From assembly GCF_003952665.1 (NCBI RefSeq), contig NZ_CP017946.1:4855001-4919000 (forward strand): a DNA stretch of 64,000 nt. The letters are read 5' to 3'. The notes below the pieces were generated by a model, which ran no database searches, was not told the origin of the DNA, and saw nothing but the letters and a program-made list of their open reading frames with translations. Shown here in pieces: positions 1 through 8,243 of the stretch. The position numbers were made by a program, and so were the translations under genes. The DNA comes from Bosea sp. Tri-49 (GTDB lineage: Bacteria > Pseudomonadota > Alphaproteobacteria > Rhizobiales > Beijerinckiaceae). Numbering within the stretch: position 1 is the first letter of the stretch; each line of letters begins with the position of its first letter.

Positions 1-355
1 CGACTGGCCGACTGTCTCGAAGATCGGCTTCACGCCGACGAACTGGACGTTCTGGACGCATGGCTTCGGCATCGAGCCCTATGAGGGGCCCGGCTCGGTG
101 ATGGCGCCCTGGGTGAACGGCCTCTCGCAGCAGGCCAAGGACCCGGAGATCGACCGCATCGCCGCCGCCTTCAACGCAGAGCTCGACGAGAGCAAACGCA
201 AGGCGCTCTACGACGCCTTCCAGAAGCACATGTACGACGCCGCCGTCGCTATGAAGGCCGGCAATTACGGGATCTTCCAAGCCTCCACGGCCAAGCTCAA
301 GAACTTCAAGCCCTATCGCATTCCCCGGATGTGGGGCGTCTGGCTCGAGCCGTGA
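1..355 (+). CDS. ABC transporter solute-binding protein, peptide/nickel type, C-terminal fragment
   Basis: The reading frame is open from base 2 and runs off the left edge, so only about the last 117 residues are present. The fragment has the C-terminal look of the family 5 extracytoplasmic binding proteins that feed DppBC-type permeases, with the aromatic-rich run TNWTFWTHGFG and the final segment RIPRMWGVWLEP. In this family the protein binds a short peptide or similar solute in the periplasm and delivers it to the permease pair encoded immediately downstream. The gap to the next gene is about 93 bases on the same strand, so the genes are probably co-transcribed. The substrate cannot be inferred from this fragment. 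Confidence 0.8.
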   Translation, partial: DWPTVSKIGFTPTNWTFWTHGFGIEPYEGPGSVMAPWVNGLSQQAKDPEIDRIAAAFNAELDESKRKALYDAFQKHMYDAAVAMKAGNYGIFQASTAKLKNFKPYRIPRMWGVWLEP

Positions 356-448
356 GCCCAAGCGGCTGAACTTTCAGCCTGCGGGACCAAATCCCGCAGG
401 CTGCGCCGACGGCGATGGCTGCCGTCATTTCGTTGATTGAGGAGCGGC

Positions 449-1393
449 ATGGGTAGCTTCCTGATCCGCCGGCTCGCGGGCGCCTTCCTCGTGCTCGCAC
501 TGGTCTCGTTGATGTCCTTCGCGCTGATCTGGCTGGTGCCGGGCGATCCGGCGGCGGCCTTTCTCGACGCCTCGGCGACGCCGGAGCAGATCGCCACCCT
601 GCGCAGCGCGCTCGGGCTCGATTTGTCGCTGCCCCAGCAGATGCTGGGCTGGTACGGGCGGATCCTCAGCGGCGATCTCGGCCAGTCGATCCTGCTCAAC
701 CGCTCGGTCAGCGCCGCGCTTATCGAGCGCCTGCCGGTGACGTTGGTGCTGGCGGCCCTCGCCCTCGCCTTCGCGGTGGTGGTCGGCGTCACGGCTGGCC
801 TCGTCGCGGCGGTCAACCACAACCGCTGGCCCGACCAGGCGGTGATGACGGCGGTGCTGCTCGGCCTCTCGGTTCCGGATTTCTGGCTCGGTCTGGTGAT
901 GGTTCTCGTCTTCGCGGTCTCGCTCGGCTGGTTGCCGAGCGGTGGCTTCACGTCCTTCACGCAATCACCGAGCGAGTGGCTGCGCTGCATGATCCTGCCG
1001 GCGCTGACGCTCGGGCTCGTCCAGGTCGGCTTCATCGCCCGGATGGCGCGCGCCTCGATGCTCGACACGCTCGGCCAGGACTATGTCCGGACCGCCGACG
1101 CCAAGGGCCTGGCCAAGCTGCGCGTTGTGCTCGGCCATGCCTTGCCCAACGCGCTGATCCCGATCCTCACCGTGATCGGCATCGTCTCCGGCGCACTGCT
1201 CGGAGGCGCGGTCATCGTCGAGCAGGTCTTCTCGATCCCGGGGATCGGCCGCCTGATCGTGGGCGCCATCGCCTCGCGCGATTTTCCCGTGCTGCAGGGT
1301 GGGCTCCTGTTCCTCGCGGTCGTCTATCTCTCGATCAACCTCGTGGTCGACATCCTCTACGCCGTCGTCGATCCGCGGGTGAGACTGGCATGA
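449..1393 (+). CDS. ABC transporter permease, DppB/OppB type
   Basis: This 314-residue inner-membrane protein is the first permease of a peptide/nickel-type ABC importer. It begins MGSFLIRRLAG, the usual DppB start, followed by a hydrophobic helix. The binding-protein-dependent transport domain carries the cytoplasmic EAA-like loop near residues 195-235 (DYVRTADAKGLAK...HALPNALIP), which docks the ATPase. I chose the ATG at 449 because TGAGGAG lies just upstream; a TTG four codons earlier is less likely. It overlaps the next permease gene by four bases (ATGA), which implies translational coupling. No ATPase gene (DppD/DppF) lies downstream, so the ATPases are probably encoded to the left of the window. 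Confidence 0.93.
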   Translation: MGSFLIRRLAGAFLVLALVSLMSFALIWLVPGDPAAAFLDASATPEQIATLRSALGLDLSLPQQMLGWYGRILSGDLGQSILLNRSVSAALIERLPVTLVLAALALAFAVVVGVTAGLVAAVNHNRWPDQAVMTAVLLGLSVPDFWLGLVMVLVFAVSLGWLPSGGFTSFTQSPSEWLRCMILPALTLGLVQVGFIARMARASMLDTLGQDYVRTADAKGLAKLRVVLGHALPNALIPILTVIGIVSGALLGGAVIVEQVFSIPGIGRLIVGAIASRDFPVLQGGLLFLAVVYLSINLVVDILYAVVDPRVRLA

Positions 1394-2241
1394 GCACGGC
1401 TGAACCGCTCGTCGGCCGCGCCGCCCTGCGGCGCCTGCTGCGCCACCGCTCCTTCGTGATCGGCGGCGTGCTGGTGCTGGCCATGGTGCTGGTCGCGCTC
1501 GCCGCCGACCTGCTTTCTCCCTTCGATCCGCTGCGCAGCAATATCCGCGCCCGGCTGGTGGCGCCGGACGCCGCCCACTGGTTCGGCACGGACCATTTTG
1601 GCCGCGACATCCTCTCGCGCGTGATGATCGGGGCGCGCATCTCGCTCGCCATCGGGGCCCTCACCGCCATTCTCGCCGGCATCGCCGGGACGCTGAGCGG
1701 CGCGGTCGCCGGCTTCTTCCCGCGCCTCGACCAGCCGATCATGCGGGTGATGGACGCACTGATGGCGTTCCCCTCGATCGTGCTCGCCATGGTCGTCTCG
1801 GCCGTGCTCGGCGCGTCGCTGACCAATGTCGTGATCGCGCTCGCCATCGCCACGACGCCGCACACCGCCCGGATCGTGCGCGCCTCCGTGCTGCTGGAAC
1901 GGGAATTGGATTATGTCTCCGCCGCGCGCTCCATCGGCGCCGGCGAGCTGACCATCCTGTTCAAGCACGTGCTGCGCAACGCGGCTGGGCCACTGATCGT
2001 GCGGTTGACCTATGTCTTCGCCATCGCAGTGCTGGCCGAGGCGGCGCTCTCTTTCGTCGGTGCCGGGCCGCCACCACCGGCCGCCTCCTTCGGCTCGATC
2101 ATCGCCCAGGGCCGCGATTTCATGCGCGAAGCGCCGTGGATCACGGTGTTCCCGGGCCTCGCCATCATCGTCTGCGTGCTCGGCCTCAACCTGCTCGGCG
2201 ATGGCCTGCGCGACGTGCTCGACCCTCGCCTGAAATTCTGA
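1390..2241 (+). CDS. ABC transporter permease, DppC/OppC type
   Basis: This 283-residue second permease of the same importer shows the DppC pattern: a short cytoplasmic N-terminus, a first helix, then the motif HWFGTDHFGRDILSRV near residues 57-72, which is diagnostic for this subfamily. The EAA-like loop lies around residues 170-200 (ERELDYVSAARSIGAGE). Its ATG overlaps the stop of the preceding permease, so the two subunits are likely made in a 1:1 ratio. Only about 17 bases separate it from the M81 peptidase gene, which places import and intracellular processing of the solute in one operon. Confidence 0.93.
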   Translation: MSTAEPLVGRAALRRLLRHRSFVIGGVLVLAMVLVALAADLLSPFDPLRSNIRARLVAPDAAHWFGTDHFGRDILSRVMIGARISLAIGALTAILAGIAGTLSGAVAGFFPRLDQPIMRVMDALMAFPSIVLAMVVSAVLGASLTNVVIALAIATTPHTARIVRASVLLERELDYVSAARSIGAGELTILFKHVLRNAAGPLIVRLTYVFAIAVLAEAALSFVGAGPPPPAASFGSIIAQGRDFMREAPWITVFPGLAIIVCVLGLNLLGDGLRDVLDPRLKF

Positions 2242-2258
2242 GCCACCGGAGCCCGCCG

Positions 2259-3746
2259 ATGAAGCGCATCCTGATCGCCGACTGCAAGCAGGAGATCTCG
2301 TCCTTCAACCCGCTGCCGTCAGGGTACGACAACTTCCTGATCCGCCATGGCAACGGGCTCTACGAGCAGCGCGGCCAGAACCAGGAGCTCGGCGGCGCGC
2401 TCGCGGTCTTCGAGGCGCGGCCCGATATCGAGATCGTTCCGACGATCTGCGCGCGCGCCGGCAGCGCCGGGCTGCTCTCGACGGAGGGCTGGAAGAGACT
2501 TTCCGAGGAGGTGCTGGCCGCGATCTTCGCAAAGCTGGACGGCATCGACGGCATCTATGTCTCGCTGCATGGCGCGATGGGCGCCGATGGCGAGCTCGAT
2601 CCGGAAGGTTATCTGCTGGAGAAGCTGCGCGAGCGCGTCGGCCCGGACATGCCGATCGTCATCTCGCTCGACCTGCACGGCATCCTGACCGACCGCATGC
2701 TGCGCCAGGTCGACGGCTTTGCGATCTACTGGACCTATCCGCATGTTGACTTCGCCGACACCGGGCGACGCGCGGCCGAACTGCTGCTGAAACTGATGGC
2801 TGGCGGCATCAGGCCGGTCGCGGCCCGCGTCGTCATCCCGGCACTGGTCCGCGGCGACGAACTCATCACCAAGACCGGCTGCTATGGCGAACTGCTCGCC
2901 GAATGCCGTCGGCTCGAAGAAGAGGGGCGGGCGCTGGCGGCCGGCATCATGATCGGCAACCCCTTCACCGACGTGCCGGAGCTGTGCTCGCAGGTCTTGA
3001 TCCTCACCGATGGCGACGCAGCGAGCGCCGAGCGGGAGGCGACAAGGTTGGCGCAGGAGTTCTGGCCGTTGCGCTTCCGCATGCAGGGCAAGCTCGTGCC
3101 GCTTGAACGCGCCATCGCGCAGGCGCGCAGCATCGATGGGCCGGTGATCTTCACCGATGCCGCCGATGCGACCTCCTCGGGCGCTTCGGGCGATAGCAAT
3201 GCGATCCTCGCCGGATTGCGACAGGCCAGCTACGGCAAGCGGGTGCTGGCGCAGATCGTCGATGCGCCGGCTGCGGCCGCGGCGCATGCGGCGGGCGTCG
3301 GCGCGAGCCTGTCGTTGACGCTCGGCGGCTCGATCGACCCAGCCCGATTCCCGCCGATGCCGGTGACCGCGACGGTCAAGCTGCTTTCGGACGGCGAAGC
3401 CGCGCTCGAGACGATGAAGGCGCCGCTCCGGGCCGGCCCGACCGCGGTGCTCACCTACGACAATGTCACCGTCGTGGTGATGAGCCGCTCGGTCAGCCTG
3501 TTCGACCGGGCAATGTACTACGCCAACGGGCTCGATCCCGAGGATTTCGACCTGATCGTGGTGAAGTCGCCCCACGCCGAATTCCACATGTTCGACCAGT
3601 GGTGCGCCCGCAATTTCAACGTCGAAGCGCCTGGCGCGACTTCGGCGAACCTCAGAAGCCTCGGCCACCGCATCTGCGCCCGCCCCGTCTATCCGCTCGA
3701 CGACAACGTCACCTTCGCGCCCCGCGCGACGATCTACGATCTGTGA
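2259..3746 (+). CDS. M81 family metallopeptidase (MlrC/microcystinase C-like)
   Basis: This 495-residue protein covers the full M81 family pattern. Visible landmarks are the start MKRILIADCKQEISSFNP, the motif YVSLHGAMGADGELDPEG near residue 103, DLHG near residue 138, YPHVDFADTGRR near residue 160 and DAADATSSGASGDSN near residue 300. Histidine and aspartate residues in these motifs are the likely zinc ligands. The named member, MlrC, hydrolyses linearised microcystin and its tetrapeptide, but most homologues have unknown substrates. Its place between a peptide-type importer and an enolase-superfamily gene suggests it cleaves an amide bond in the imported compound. That role is inference. 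Confidence 0.88.
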   Translation: MKRILIADCKQEISSFNPLPSGYDNFLIRHGNGLYEQRGQNQELGGALAVFEARPDIEIVPTICARAGSAGLLSTEGWKRLSEEVLAAIFAKLDGIDGIYVSLHGAMGADGELDPEGYLLEKLRERVGPDMPIVISLDLHGILTDRMLRQVDGFAIYWTYPHVDFADTGRRAAELLLKLMAGGIRPVAARVVIPALVRGDELITKTGCYGELLAECRRLEEEGRALAAGIMIGNPFTDVPELCSQVLILTDGDAASAEREATRLAQEFWPLRFRMQGKLVPLERAIAQARSIDGPVIFTDAADATSSGASGDSNAILAGLRQASYGKRVLAQIVDAPAAAAAHAAGVGASLSLTLGGSIDPARFPPMPVTATVKLLSDGEAALETMKAPLRAGPTAVLTYDNVTVVVMSRSVSLFDRAMYYANGLDPEDFDLIVVKSPHAEFHMFDQWCARNFNVEAPGATSANLRSLGHRICARPVYPLDDNVTFAPRATIYDL

Positions 3747-3757
3747 GGACTGCGCCC

Positions 3758-4936
3758 ATGCCCAGAATCGAGGCTGTCGACTTCTTCTATCTCGCCATGC
3801 CCGTCGTCACCGACGAGGCCGATGGCAGCCAGGACGCGCTGCTGGTGCGGGTCGCCGCCGGCGGCCATGTCGGCTGGGGCGAATGCGAGGCAGCCCCGCT
3901 GCCGTCGATCGCCGCCTTCATCTGCCCGATGTCGCACGGGGTCTGCCGGCCCGTCGCCGATTCCGTCCTCGGCCAGAAGCTGGATGGCCCGGAGGACATC
4001 GCCCGTATCGCTGCCGCGGTCGCCTACAATTCGATGGACCTGCTGCAGGCGCCGCATACCTTCTCCGGCGTCGAGATGGCGTTGTGGGACATCCTCGGCA
4101 AGCTGCGCTCCAAGCCGGTCTGGCGCTTGCTCGGCTATCGCCAGAGCCATCCCAAGACGCCCTATGCCTCGGTGCTATTCGGCGGCACGGCGCAGGAGAC
4201 GCTTGAGCGTGCGCGGGATGCCAGGAAGCGGAATTTCCGTGCCGCCAAGTTCGGCTGGGGACCGATCGGCCGCGGCAGCGTCGAGGCCGATGCCGAGCAT
4301 TTCGTTGCGGCTCGGGAAGGGCTGGGAACCGACGGGATACTGCTCGTCGATACCGGCCAGATCTTCATCGAAGACGTCGAGCGCGCGGCCGCCCGCTTGC
4401 CGGCGATGGAGAAGGCGGATGTCCGCTGGTTCGAGGAGCCCTTCCACGCCAGCGCGCTTGAAGCCTATGGCGCACTCGCCAAGCTTAGCCCAAAGGTGCG
4501 CCTCGCCGGTGGCGAAGGCGCCCACAATGAAACCATGGCCAAGCAGCTGATCGACTATGGCGGCATCGGCTATGTCCAGATCGATTGCGGCCGGATCGGC
4601 GGAATCGGTCCCTCGAAGGCGGTGGCGGATTACGCGGTGGCGAAGGGCGTGACCTTCGTCAACCACACGTTCACCTCGCATCTGGCGCTGTCGGCCTCGC
4701 TGCAGCCCTATGCCGGGCTCGCCGATCACGAAATCTGCGAATATCCGGCGATGCCGAAGCCGCTCGCCACGGCGATCTCCGCCAATCATCTGGAGCGCGA
4801 TGCGCGGGGGCAGGTCGCAGCGCCGGATGCGCCCGGCCTCGGCATCGAGGTCGCGACCACCGCGCTGAAAAGCTACCTCCAGGACGTCGAGATTTCCGTC
4901 CAGGGCAAGCGGCTCTACAGCACGCCCAGCCTCTGA
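3758..4936 (+). CDS. mandelate racemase/muconate lactonizing enzyme family protein (enolase superfamily)
   Basis: This 392-residue enzyme of the enolase superfamily looks like the mandelate-racemase branch. The three metal-binding acids are visible in order: Asp in VDTGQIF near residue 197, Glu in WFEEPF near residue 223 and Glu in LAGGEGA near residue 250. The second-strand lysine is in AAKFGWGP near residue 161 and the catalytic histidine is likely in NHTFTSHLALS near residue 301. Such enzymes abstract an alpha proton next to a carboxylate, giving racemisation, epimerisation or dehydration. It starts 11 bases after the M81 gene and is the last gene of the operon. The family also contains dipeptide epimerases, which would fit the context, but the sequence does not fix the substrate. 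Confidence 0.9.
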   Translation: MPRIEAVDFFYLAMPVVTDEADGSQDALLVRVAAGGHVGWGECEAAPLPSIAAFICPMSHGVCRPVADSVLGQKLDGPEDIARIAAAVAYNSMDLLQAPHTFSGVEMALWDILGKLRSKPVWRLLGYRQSHPKTPYASVLFGGTAQETLERARDARKRNFRAAKFGWGPIGRGSVEADAEHFVAAREGLGTDGILLVDTGQIFIEDVERAAARLPAMEKADVRWFEEPFHASALEAYGALAKLSPKVRLAGGEGAHNETMAKQLIDYGGIGYVQIDCGRIGGIGPSKAVADYAVAKGVTFVNHTFTSHLALSASLQPYAGLADHEICEYPAMPKPLATAISANHLERDARGQVAAPDAPGLGIEVATTALKSYLQDVEISVQGKRLYSTPSL

Positions 4937-4940
4937 ACGG

Positions 4941-4971
4941 CGCTTGACGATGTAGCGCCGCCTTATAGGGT
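4941..4971 (+). promoter_or_regulatory. possible promoter (P1) for the riboswitch transcript
   Basis: A TTGACG at 4944-4949 matches the -35 consensus in five of six positions and is followed by TTATAGGGT at 4963-4971. The spacing is short for TATAGG (14 bases) and better for TAGGGT (16 bases). An inverted repeat GGCGC...GCGCC brackets the -35 element. It sits directly before the aptamer, where the promoter is expected. The exact -10 is unsure. Confidence 0.35.
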
Positions 4972-4974
4972 GGG

Positions 4975-5165
4975 CGCGATCGAGGTTCTCCGGGTTGCTT
5001 CCGGAGCTAAGAGGGAATTCGGTGAGGCGCGCTTGCTCCAAAGCCGAGGCTGCCCCCGCAACTGTAAGCGGCGAGCTCTCCGTCCATCGTCCACTGGTGC
5101 TCCTTGCGCCGGGAAGGCCGGGCGGAACCGGCGTCGACCCGCGAGCCAGGAGACCTGCCCCGATC
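4975..5165 (+). promoter_or_regulatory. cobalamin (adenosylcobalamin-type) riboswitch
   Basis: The conserved core of the B12 aptamer is readable in order: AAGAGGGAATTCGGTG at 5009-5024, the central block GCTGCCCCCGCAACTGTAAG at 5049-5068, CCACTG at 5091-5096, GGGAAGGC at 5111-5118, and the 3' part GCGAGCCAGGAGACCTGCC at 5141-5159. In this class, cobalamin binding reduces expression of the downstream gene. The downstream operon is a BtuFCD-like importer, a standard target. The likely expression platform is the hairpin at 5253-5277, described separately. Edges are approximate. Confidence 0.96.
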
Positions 5166-5252
5166 GTCGAAGACGTCTTTCGGGCGGGGTGTCCCGGAGG
5201 TGTGCATCGGTGGCGGTCGTCCGAGCCCGCCATCTGTCCACATCCCCTGCCA

Positions 5253-5277
5253 GCTCCCATCCGTCATCTCGGGGAGC
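5253..5277 (+). promoter_or_regulatory. putative expression-platform hairpin sequestering a ribosome binding site
   Basis: GCTCCC at 5253-5258 is perfectly complementary to GGGAGC at 5272-5277, which contains the Shine-Dalgarno-like GGGGAG before ATG codons at 5279 and 5288. Forming this helix would hide the ribosome binding site, a common translational-control layout for B12 riboswitches in proteobacteria. The loop is 13 bases. I saw no intrinsic terminator in this stretch. Confidence 0.45.
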
Positions 5278-5326
5278 GATGAAGTCCATGTCCATAACGA
5301 CCACCATGCGCGCGACGGCGCAGAGC

Positions 5327-5356
5327 TTGACGGCTGCGTGCCGTCCCCTCTATCAG
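5327..5356 (+). promoter_or_regulatory. putative second promoter (P2) downstream of the riboswitch
   Basis: TTGACG at 5327-5332 and TATCAG at 5351-5356 are separated by 18 bases and match sigma-70-type elements in five and four of six positions. Transcription would start near 5363, after the aptamer, and so would escape riboswitch control. The predicted start falls inside the palindrome at 5358-5376, as expected for a repressed promoter. Confidence 0.4.
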
Positions 5357-5357
5357 A

Positions 5358-5376
5358 AATGCAACATTGTTACATT
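5358..5376 (+). promoter_or_regulatory. 19-bp palindrome, candidate Zur/Fur-family operator
   Basis: AATGCAACA-T-TGTTACATT is a 9-1-9 inverted repeat with a single mismatched pair. It overlaps the predicted start point of P2 and lies 14 bases before the GTG of the binding-protein gene. The 9-1-9 geometry and the AATG...CATT ends resemble the enterobacterial Zur box, as I remember it, and a zur-type gene lies 26 kb away in this window. The regulator is an inference; that the palindrome exists is direct observation. Confidence 0.45.
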
Positions 5377-5389
5377 TGAGGCTCGTCCT

Positions 5390-6427
5390 GTGCCGACTGC
5401 GCGTCGATTTGTCCGCCTGCTGCAATGGCCCGCTGCGGTGCTTCTCGGCACTTTGCTTGCGGGTGCAGCTTCTGCTGCGCCAACACAGTATCCGCTGACA
5501 CTGGAGAACTGCCGCGAGAGCGTGACCTTCGCCGGTCCGCCCAAGCGCGTCGTCGCGATCGGCCAGACGCAGACCGAAATCCTCTACGCGCTCGGTCTCG
5601 CCGACCGCGTCGTCGGCACCGCGGTCTGGTTCTCGCCGGTCGCCAAGCCCTATCAGGCGGTCAACGCCAAGGTGAAGCGTCTCGCCGACAACGATCCGAG
5701 CTTCGAAGCGGTGCTCGCCCAGGAACCGGATCTCGTCACCGCGATGTTCGAATGGCATGTCGGGCCCAACGGCATCGTCGGCAAGCGCGACCAGTTCGCC
5801 AAGGTCAAGGTGCCGACTTACGTTTCGCCGACCGACTGTGTCGGCAAGGACAATTCCGGCGCCGGCGATGGCGTGCGCACGCAAATGTTCACGATGGAGC
5901 TGGTCTATCGCAATATCCGCGAGTTCGGCCAGATCTTCGACGTCGCCGATCGGGCCGATGCGCTCATTGCCGAGCTGAAGGCGCGCGAGAACAAGGCGGT
6001 CCAGGCTGTGGCGAACGTCAAGGCCAAGGACGTGCCGGTCGTGGTCTGGTTCTCCAGCAAGGACATCAAGGGCGACGGCTTCATGGCCGGCAAGAACGGC
6101 GTGCCCGCCTATATCCTGTCGAAGCTTGGCGCCCGCAACATCATCACCACTAATGAGGAATGGCCACTGGTCGGCTGGGAGAGCATCGCTGCCGCCAACC
6201 CCGCGGTGATCGTCACGGTGAAGATGGATCGCCGCCGCTTCCCGGCCGACGACATCGAGAAGAAGCTCGACTTCCTCAAGACCGACCCCGTCGCCAGCAA
6301 GCTCGATGCGGTGAAGAACAACCGTGTCGTCATCATCGATGTCGGTGCGACCCGCGCCGGCCTCGACACGGTCGATGGCATCGAGACGCTAGCCAAGGCG
6401 ATCGCCGGTTTCGGCCTTTCTCCTTGA
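5390..6427 (+). CDS. periplasmic cobalamin/metal-complex ABC binding protein (BtuF-like)
   Basis: This TroA/BtuF-fold binding protein of about 345 residues captures its ligand in the periplasm for the FecCD-type permease encoded next. From the GTG at 5390 it has a textbook signal peptide, TARRFVRLLQWPAAVLLGT... ending LAGAASA before APTQYP, and GAGG lies eight bases upstream. The mature protein shows PKRVVAIGQTQTEILYALGL and VVGWESIAAANP-like segments of the PF01497 family. In-frame ATGs at 5279 and 5288 follow the riboswitch hairpin and would add 34-37 residues using several AT-rich codons unusual here, so I prefer the GTG. Cobalamin as ligand is inferred from the riboswitch; a related corrinoid or metal complex is possible. 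Confidence 0.85.
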   Translation: MPTARRFVRLLQWPAAVLLGTLLAGAASAAPTQYPLTLENCRESVTFAGPPKRVVAIGQTQTEILYALGLADRVVGTAVWFSPVAKPYQAVNAKVKRLADNDPSFEAVLAQEPDLVTAMFEWHVGPNGIVGKRDQFAKVKVPTYVSPTDCVGKDNSGAGDGVRTQMFTMELVYRNIREFGQIFDVADRADALIAELKARENKAVQAVANVKAKDVPVVVWFSSKDIKGDGFMAGKNGVPAYILSKLGARNIITTNEEWPLVGWESIAAANPAVIVTVKMDRRRFPADDIEKKLDFLKTDPVASKLDAVKNNRVVIIDVGATRAGLDTVDGIETLAKAIAGFGLSP

Positions 6428-7467
6428 GCCACGCCGTCCACGGTCCCAACTGGCCAGCGCGGATCGCCATCGCGCTGGCGGCTCTGCTGGCGCTCACCTT
6501 CTCGGTGGCGCTGGCGGTGACGATCGGCGAGATGCGCATTCCGCTGGAGACGGCGCTACGGGCGCTCGGCAACGGCCTGTTCAGCCTCGATTTTCCGGTC
6601 AGCGCGATCCAGCAGGGCGTGATCTTCGATTACCGCCTGAGCCGGGCGCTGATGGCTGGCTTATGCGGTGGCGCCCTCGCGCTCTCGGGCGCCATCCTGC
6701 AGGCGCTGCTGCGCAACCCGCTGGCGGAGCCTTATGTGCTGGGCATCTCGGCCGGGGCCTCGACCGGCGCCGTCGCGGTCCTGATCCTCGGCGTCGGTAT
6801 CGGCGGCACGGCGCTGACGGTCTCTGCCGGCGCCTTTATCGGCTCCTGCGCCGCACTTGCGGTCGTCGCGCTGCTGGCGACGGGCGCCGGCAGCGCGAGC
6901 GATCGCGTCATCCTCGCAGGTGTCGCTACCTCGCAACTCTTCAATGCGGCGACGGCGACGATCGTCACGACATTGGCCAGCGCCGAGCAGGCGCGCGGCG
7001 TGATGTTCTGGCTCCTGGGGAATTTCGGCGGCGTGCGCTGGCCGGATCTGTGGATCGCCGCGCCGGTCGCCTTCATCGGCTTTGCCATCTGTATGCTGCA
7101 CGCCAAGGTGCTCGACGCCTTCGCCTTCGGCGTCGATGCCGCGGCCTCGCTCGGCGTCGCGGTCACCAGGGTGAAGGTCATTCTCTTCGCGACGACCGCG
7201 GTGATGACCGCGGTGATGGTCTCGATCGTCGGCACGGTCGGCTTCGTCGGTTTGATCATTCCCCATGCCGCTCGCTTCCTCGTGGGCTCCGGCCACGCCC
7301 GTCTGCTGCCGGCCTGCCTCGTCATCGGCGCGATCTTCATGATCCTCGCCGACATCCTGTCGCGTATCCTGATCCCGCAGCAGATCCTGCCGATCGGCGT
7401 GGTGACGGCGCTGTTCGGTGCGCCGGTCTTCGCCCTGATCCTCTACCGCGCGAGGCAGCCGGCATGA
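6424..7467 (+). CDS. FecCD/BtuC-type ABC transporter permease
   Basis: This 347-residue polytopic inner-membrane protein of the FecCD family forms the translocation channel for the BtuF-like system. Family signatures are SRALMAGLCGGALALSGAILQ near residues 62-82, then LRNPLAEPYVLGISAGAS, and VGTVGFVGLIIPHAARFL near residues 270-285. The start is read as TTG at 6424, overlapping the stop of the binding-protein gene (TTGA). No other start before the first helix keeps the hydrophobic N-terminal segment. There is no clear Shine-Dalgarno sequence, consistent with translational coupling. Confidence 0.88.
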   Translation: MSHAVHGPNWPARIAIALAALLALTFSVALAVTIGEMRIPLETALRALGNGLFSLDFPVSAIQQGVIFDYRLSRALMAGLCGGALALSGAILQALLRNPLAEPYVLGISAGASTGAVAVLILGVGIGGTALTVSAGAFIGSCAALAVVALLATGAGSASDRVILAGVATSQLFNAATATIVTTLASAEQARGVMFWLLGNFGGVRWPDLWIAAPVAFIGFAICMLHAKVLDAFAFGVDAAASLGVAVTRVKVILFATTAVMTAVMVSIVGTVGFVGLIIPHAARFLVGSGHARLLPACLVIGAIFMILADILSRILIPQQILPIGVVTALFGAPVFALILYRARQPA

Positions 7468-8243
7468 CGCTTGCGACCCGCGAGGTGCGCTGGGGCGCCG
7501 CCGGCCGGATGATCGTCGACGGGGTGACGCTGCAGGCGGCTCCCGGCCGGGTGCTCGGCCTGATCGGGCCGAACGGTTCGGGCAAATCAAGCCTGCTCAG
7601 GCTGCTCTGCCGGCTGCGCAATGTCGCCAGCGGCGTCGTCATGCTCGATGGACGCGACATCGCCGGCGTGCCGCGGCGTGATCTCGCCCGCCGGCTCGCC
7701 TTCGTCGAGCAGCAGGCAACCACCGAGATCCAATTATCTGTCTGCGACGTCGTCCGCCTCGGCCGCACGCCGCATCGCGCCGCGCTGGCATCGTGGAACG
7801 ACGCCGACGAGGCGGCCGTGAACGAGGCGCTGGCGCGGGTCGGACTCACCGAGCGGCACGACCAGTTCTGGTACACGCTTTCGGGCGGCGAGCGCCAGCG
7901 CGTCCATATCGCGCGTGCACTCGCTCAGGAGCCGAGCGAGCTCATCCTGGACGAGCCGACCAACCATCTCGACATCCAGCACCAGCTCTCGATCCTGGGG
8001 CTGGTCCGTCGCCTCGGCATCACCTGCATCATGGCGCTGCACGATCTCAACCTCGCGGCGATGTTCTGCGACGAGATCGCGCTGCTGCATGAGGGGCGAT
8101 TGCAAGCAGCGGGGTCTCCGGACCAAGTCCTAACCGCCGAAGCCATCCAGCGCATCTTTGGCGTCGCGGTCTCGATCCGCACGGGGGCGTCGGGACGCCG
8201 GCATATCGAATACCTGGTTGAGACGGAACGGAGGCAGTCGTGA
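7464..8243 (+). CDS. ABC transporter ATP-binding protein (BtuD/FepC type)
   Basis: This 259-residue ATPase powers the BtuC-like permease from the cytoplasmic face. The Walker A motif GPNGSGKSS is near residue 34, the signature LSGGERQRV near residue 139, Walker B LILDEPTNHLD near residue 160, and the switch histidine is in ALHDLNLA near residue 193. These features place it in the FepC/BtuD group. Its ATG overlaps the permease stop by four bases, and its own stop overlaps the next gene's GTG, so the four genes from 5390 to 8896 form one tight operon. Confidence 0.93.
   Translation: MTLATREVRWGAAGRMIVDGVTLQAAPGRVLGLIGPNGSGKSSLLRLLCRLRNVASGVVMLDGRDIAGVPRRDLARRLAFVEQQATTEIQLSVCDVVRLGRTPHRAALASWNDADEAAVNEALARVGLTERHDQFWYTLSGGERQRVHIARALAQEPSELILDEPTNHLDIQHQLSILGLVRRLGITCIMALHDLNLAAMFCDEIALLHEGRLQAAGSPDQVLTAEAIQRIFGVAVSIRTGASGRRHIEYLVETERRQS

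Noticed and set aside
4970..5278. N-terminal extension of the BtuF-like protein through the riboswitch
   Set aside because: The frame is open, but the sequence is a conserved B12 aptamer with the family core in order, and the translated part has no protein-like features.
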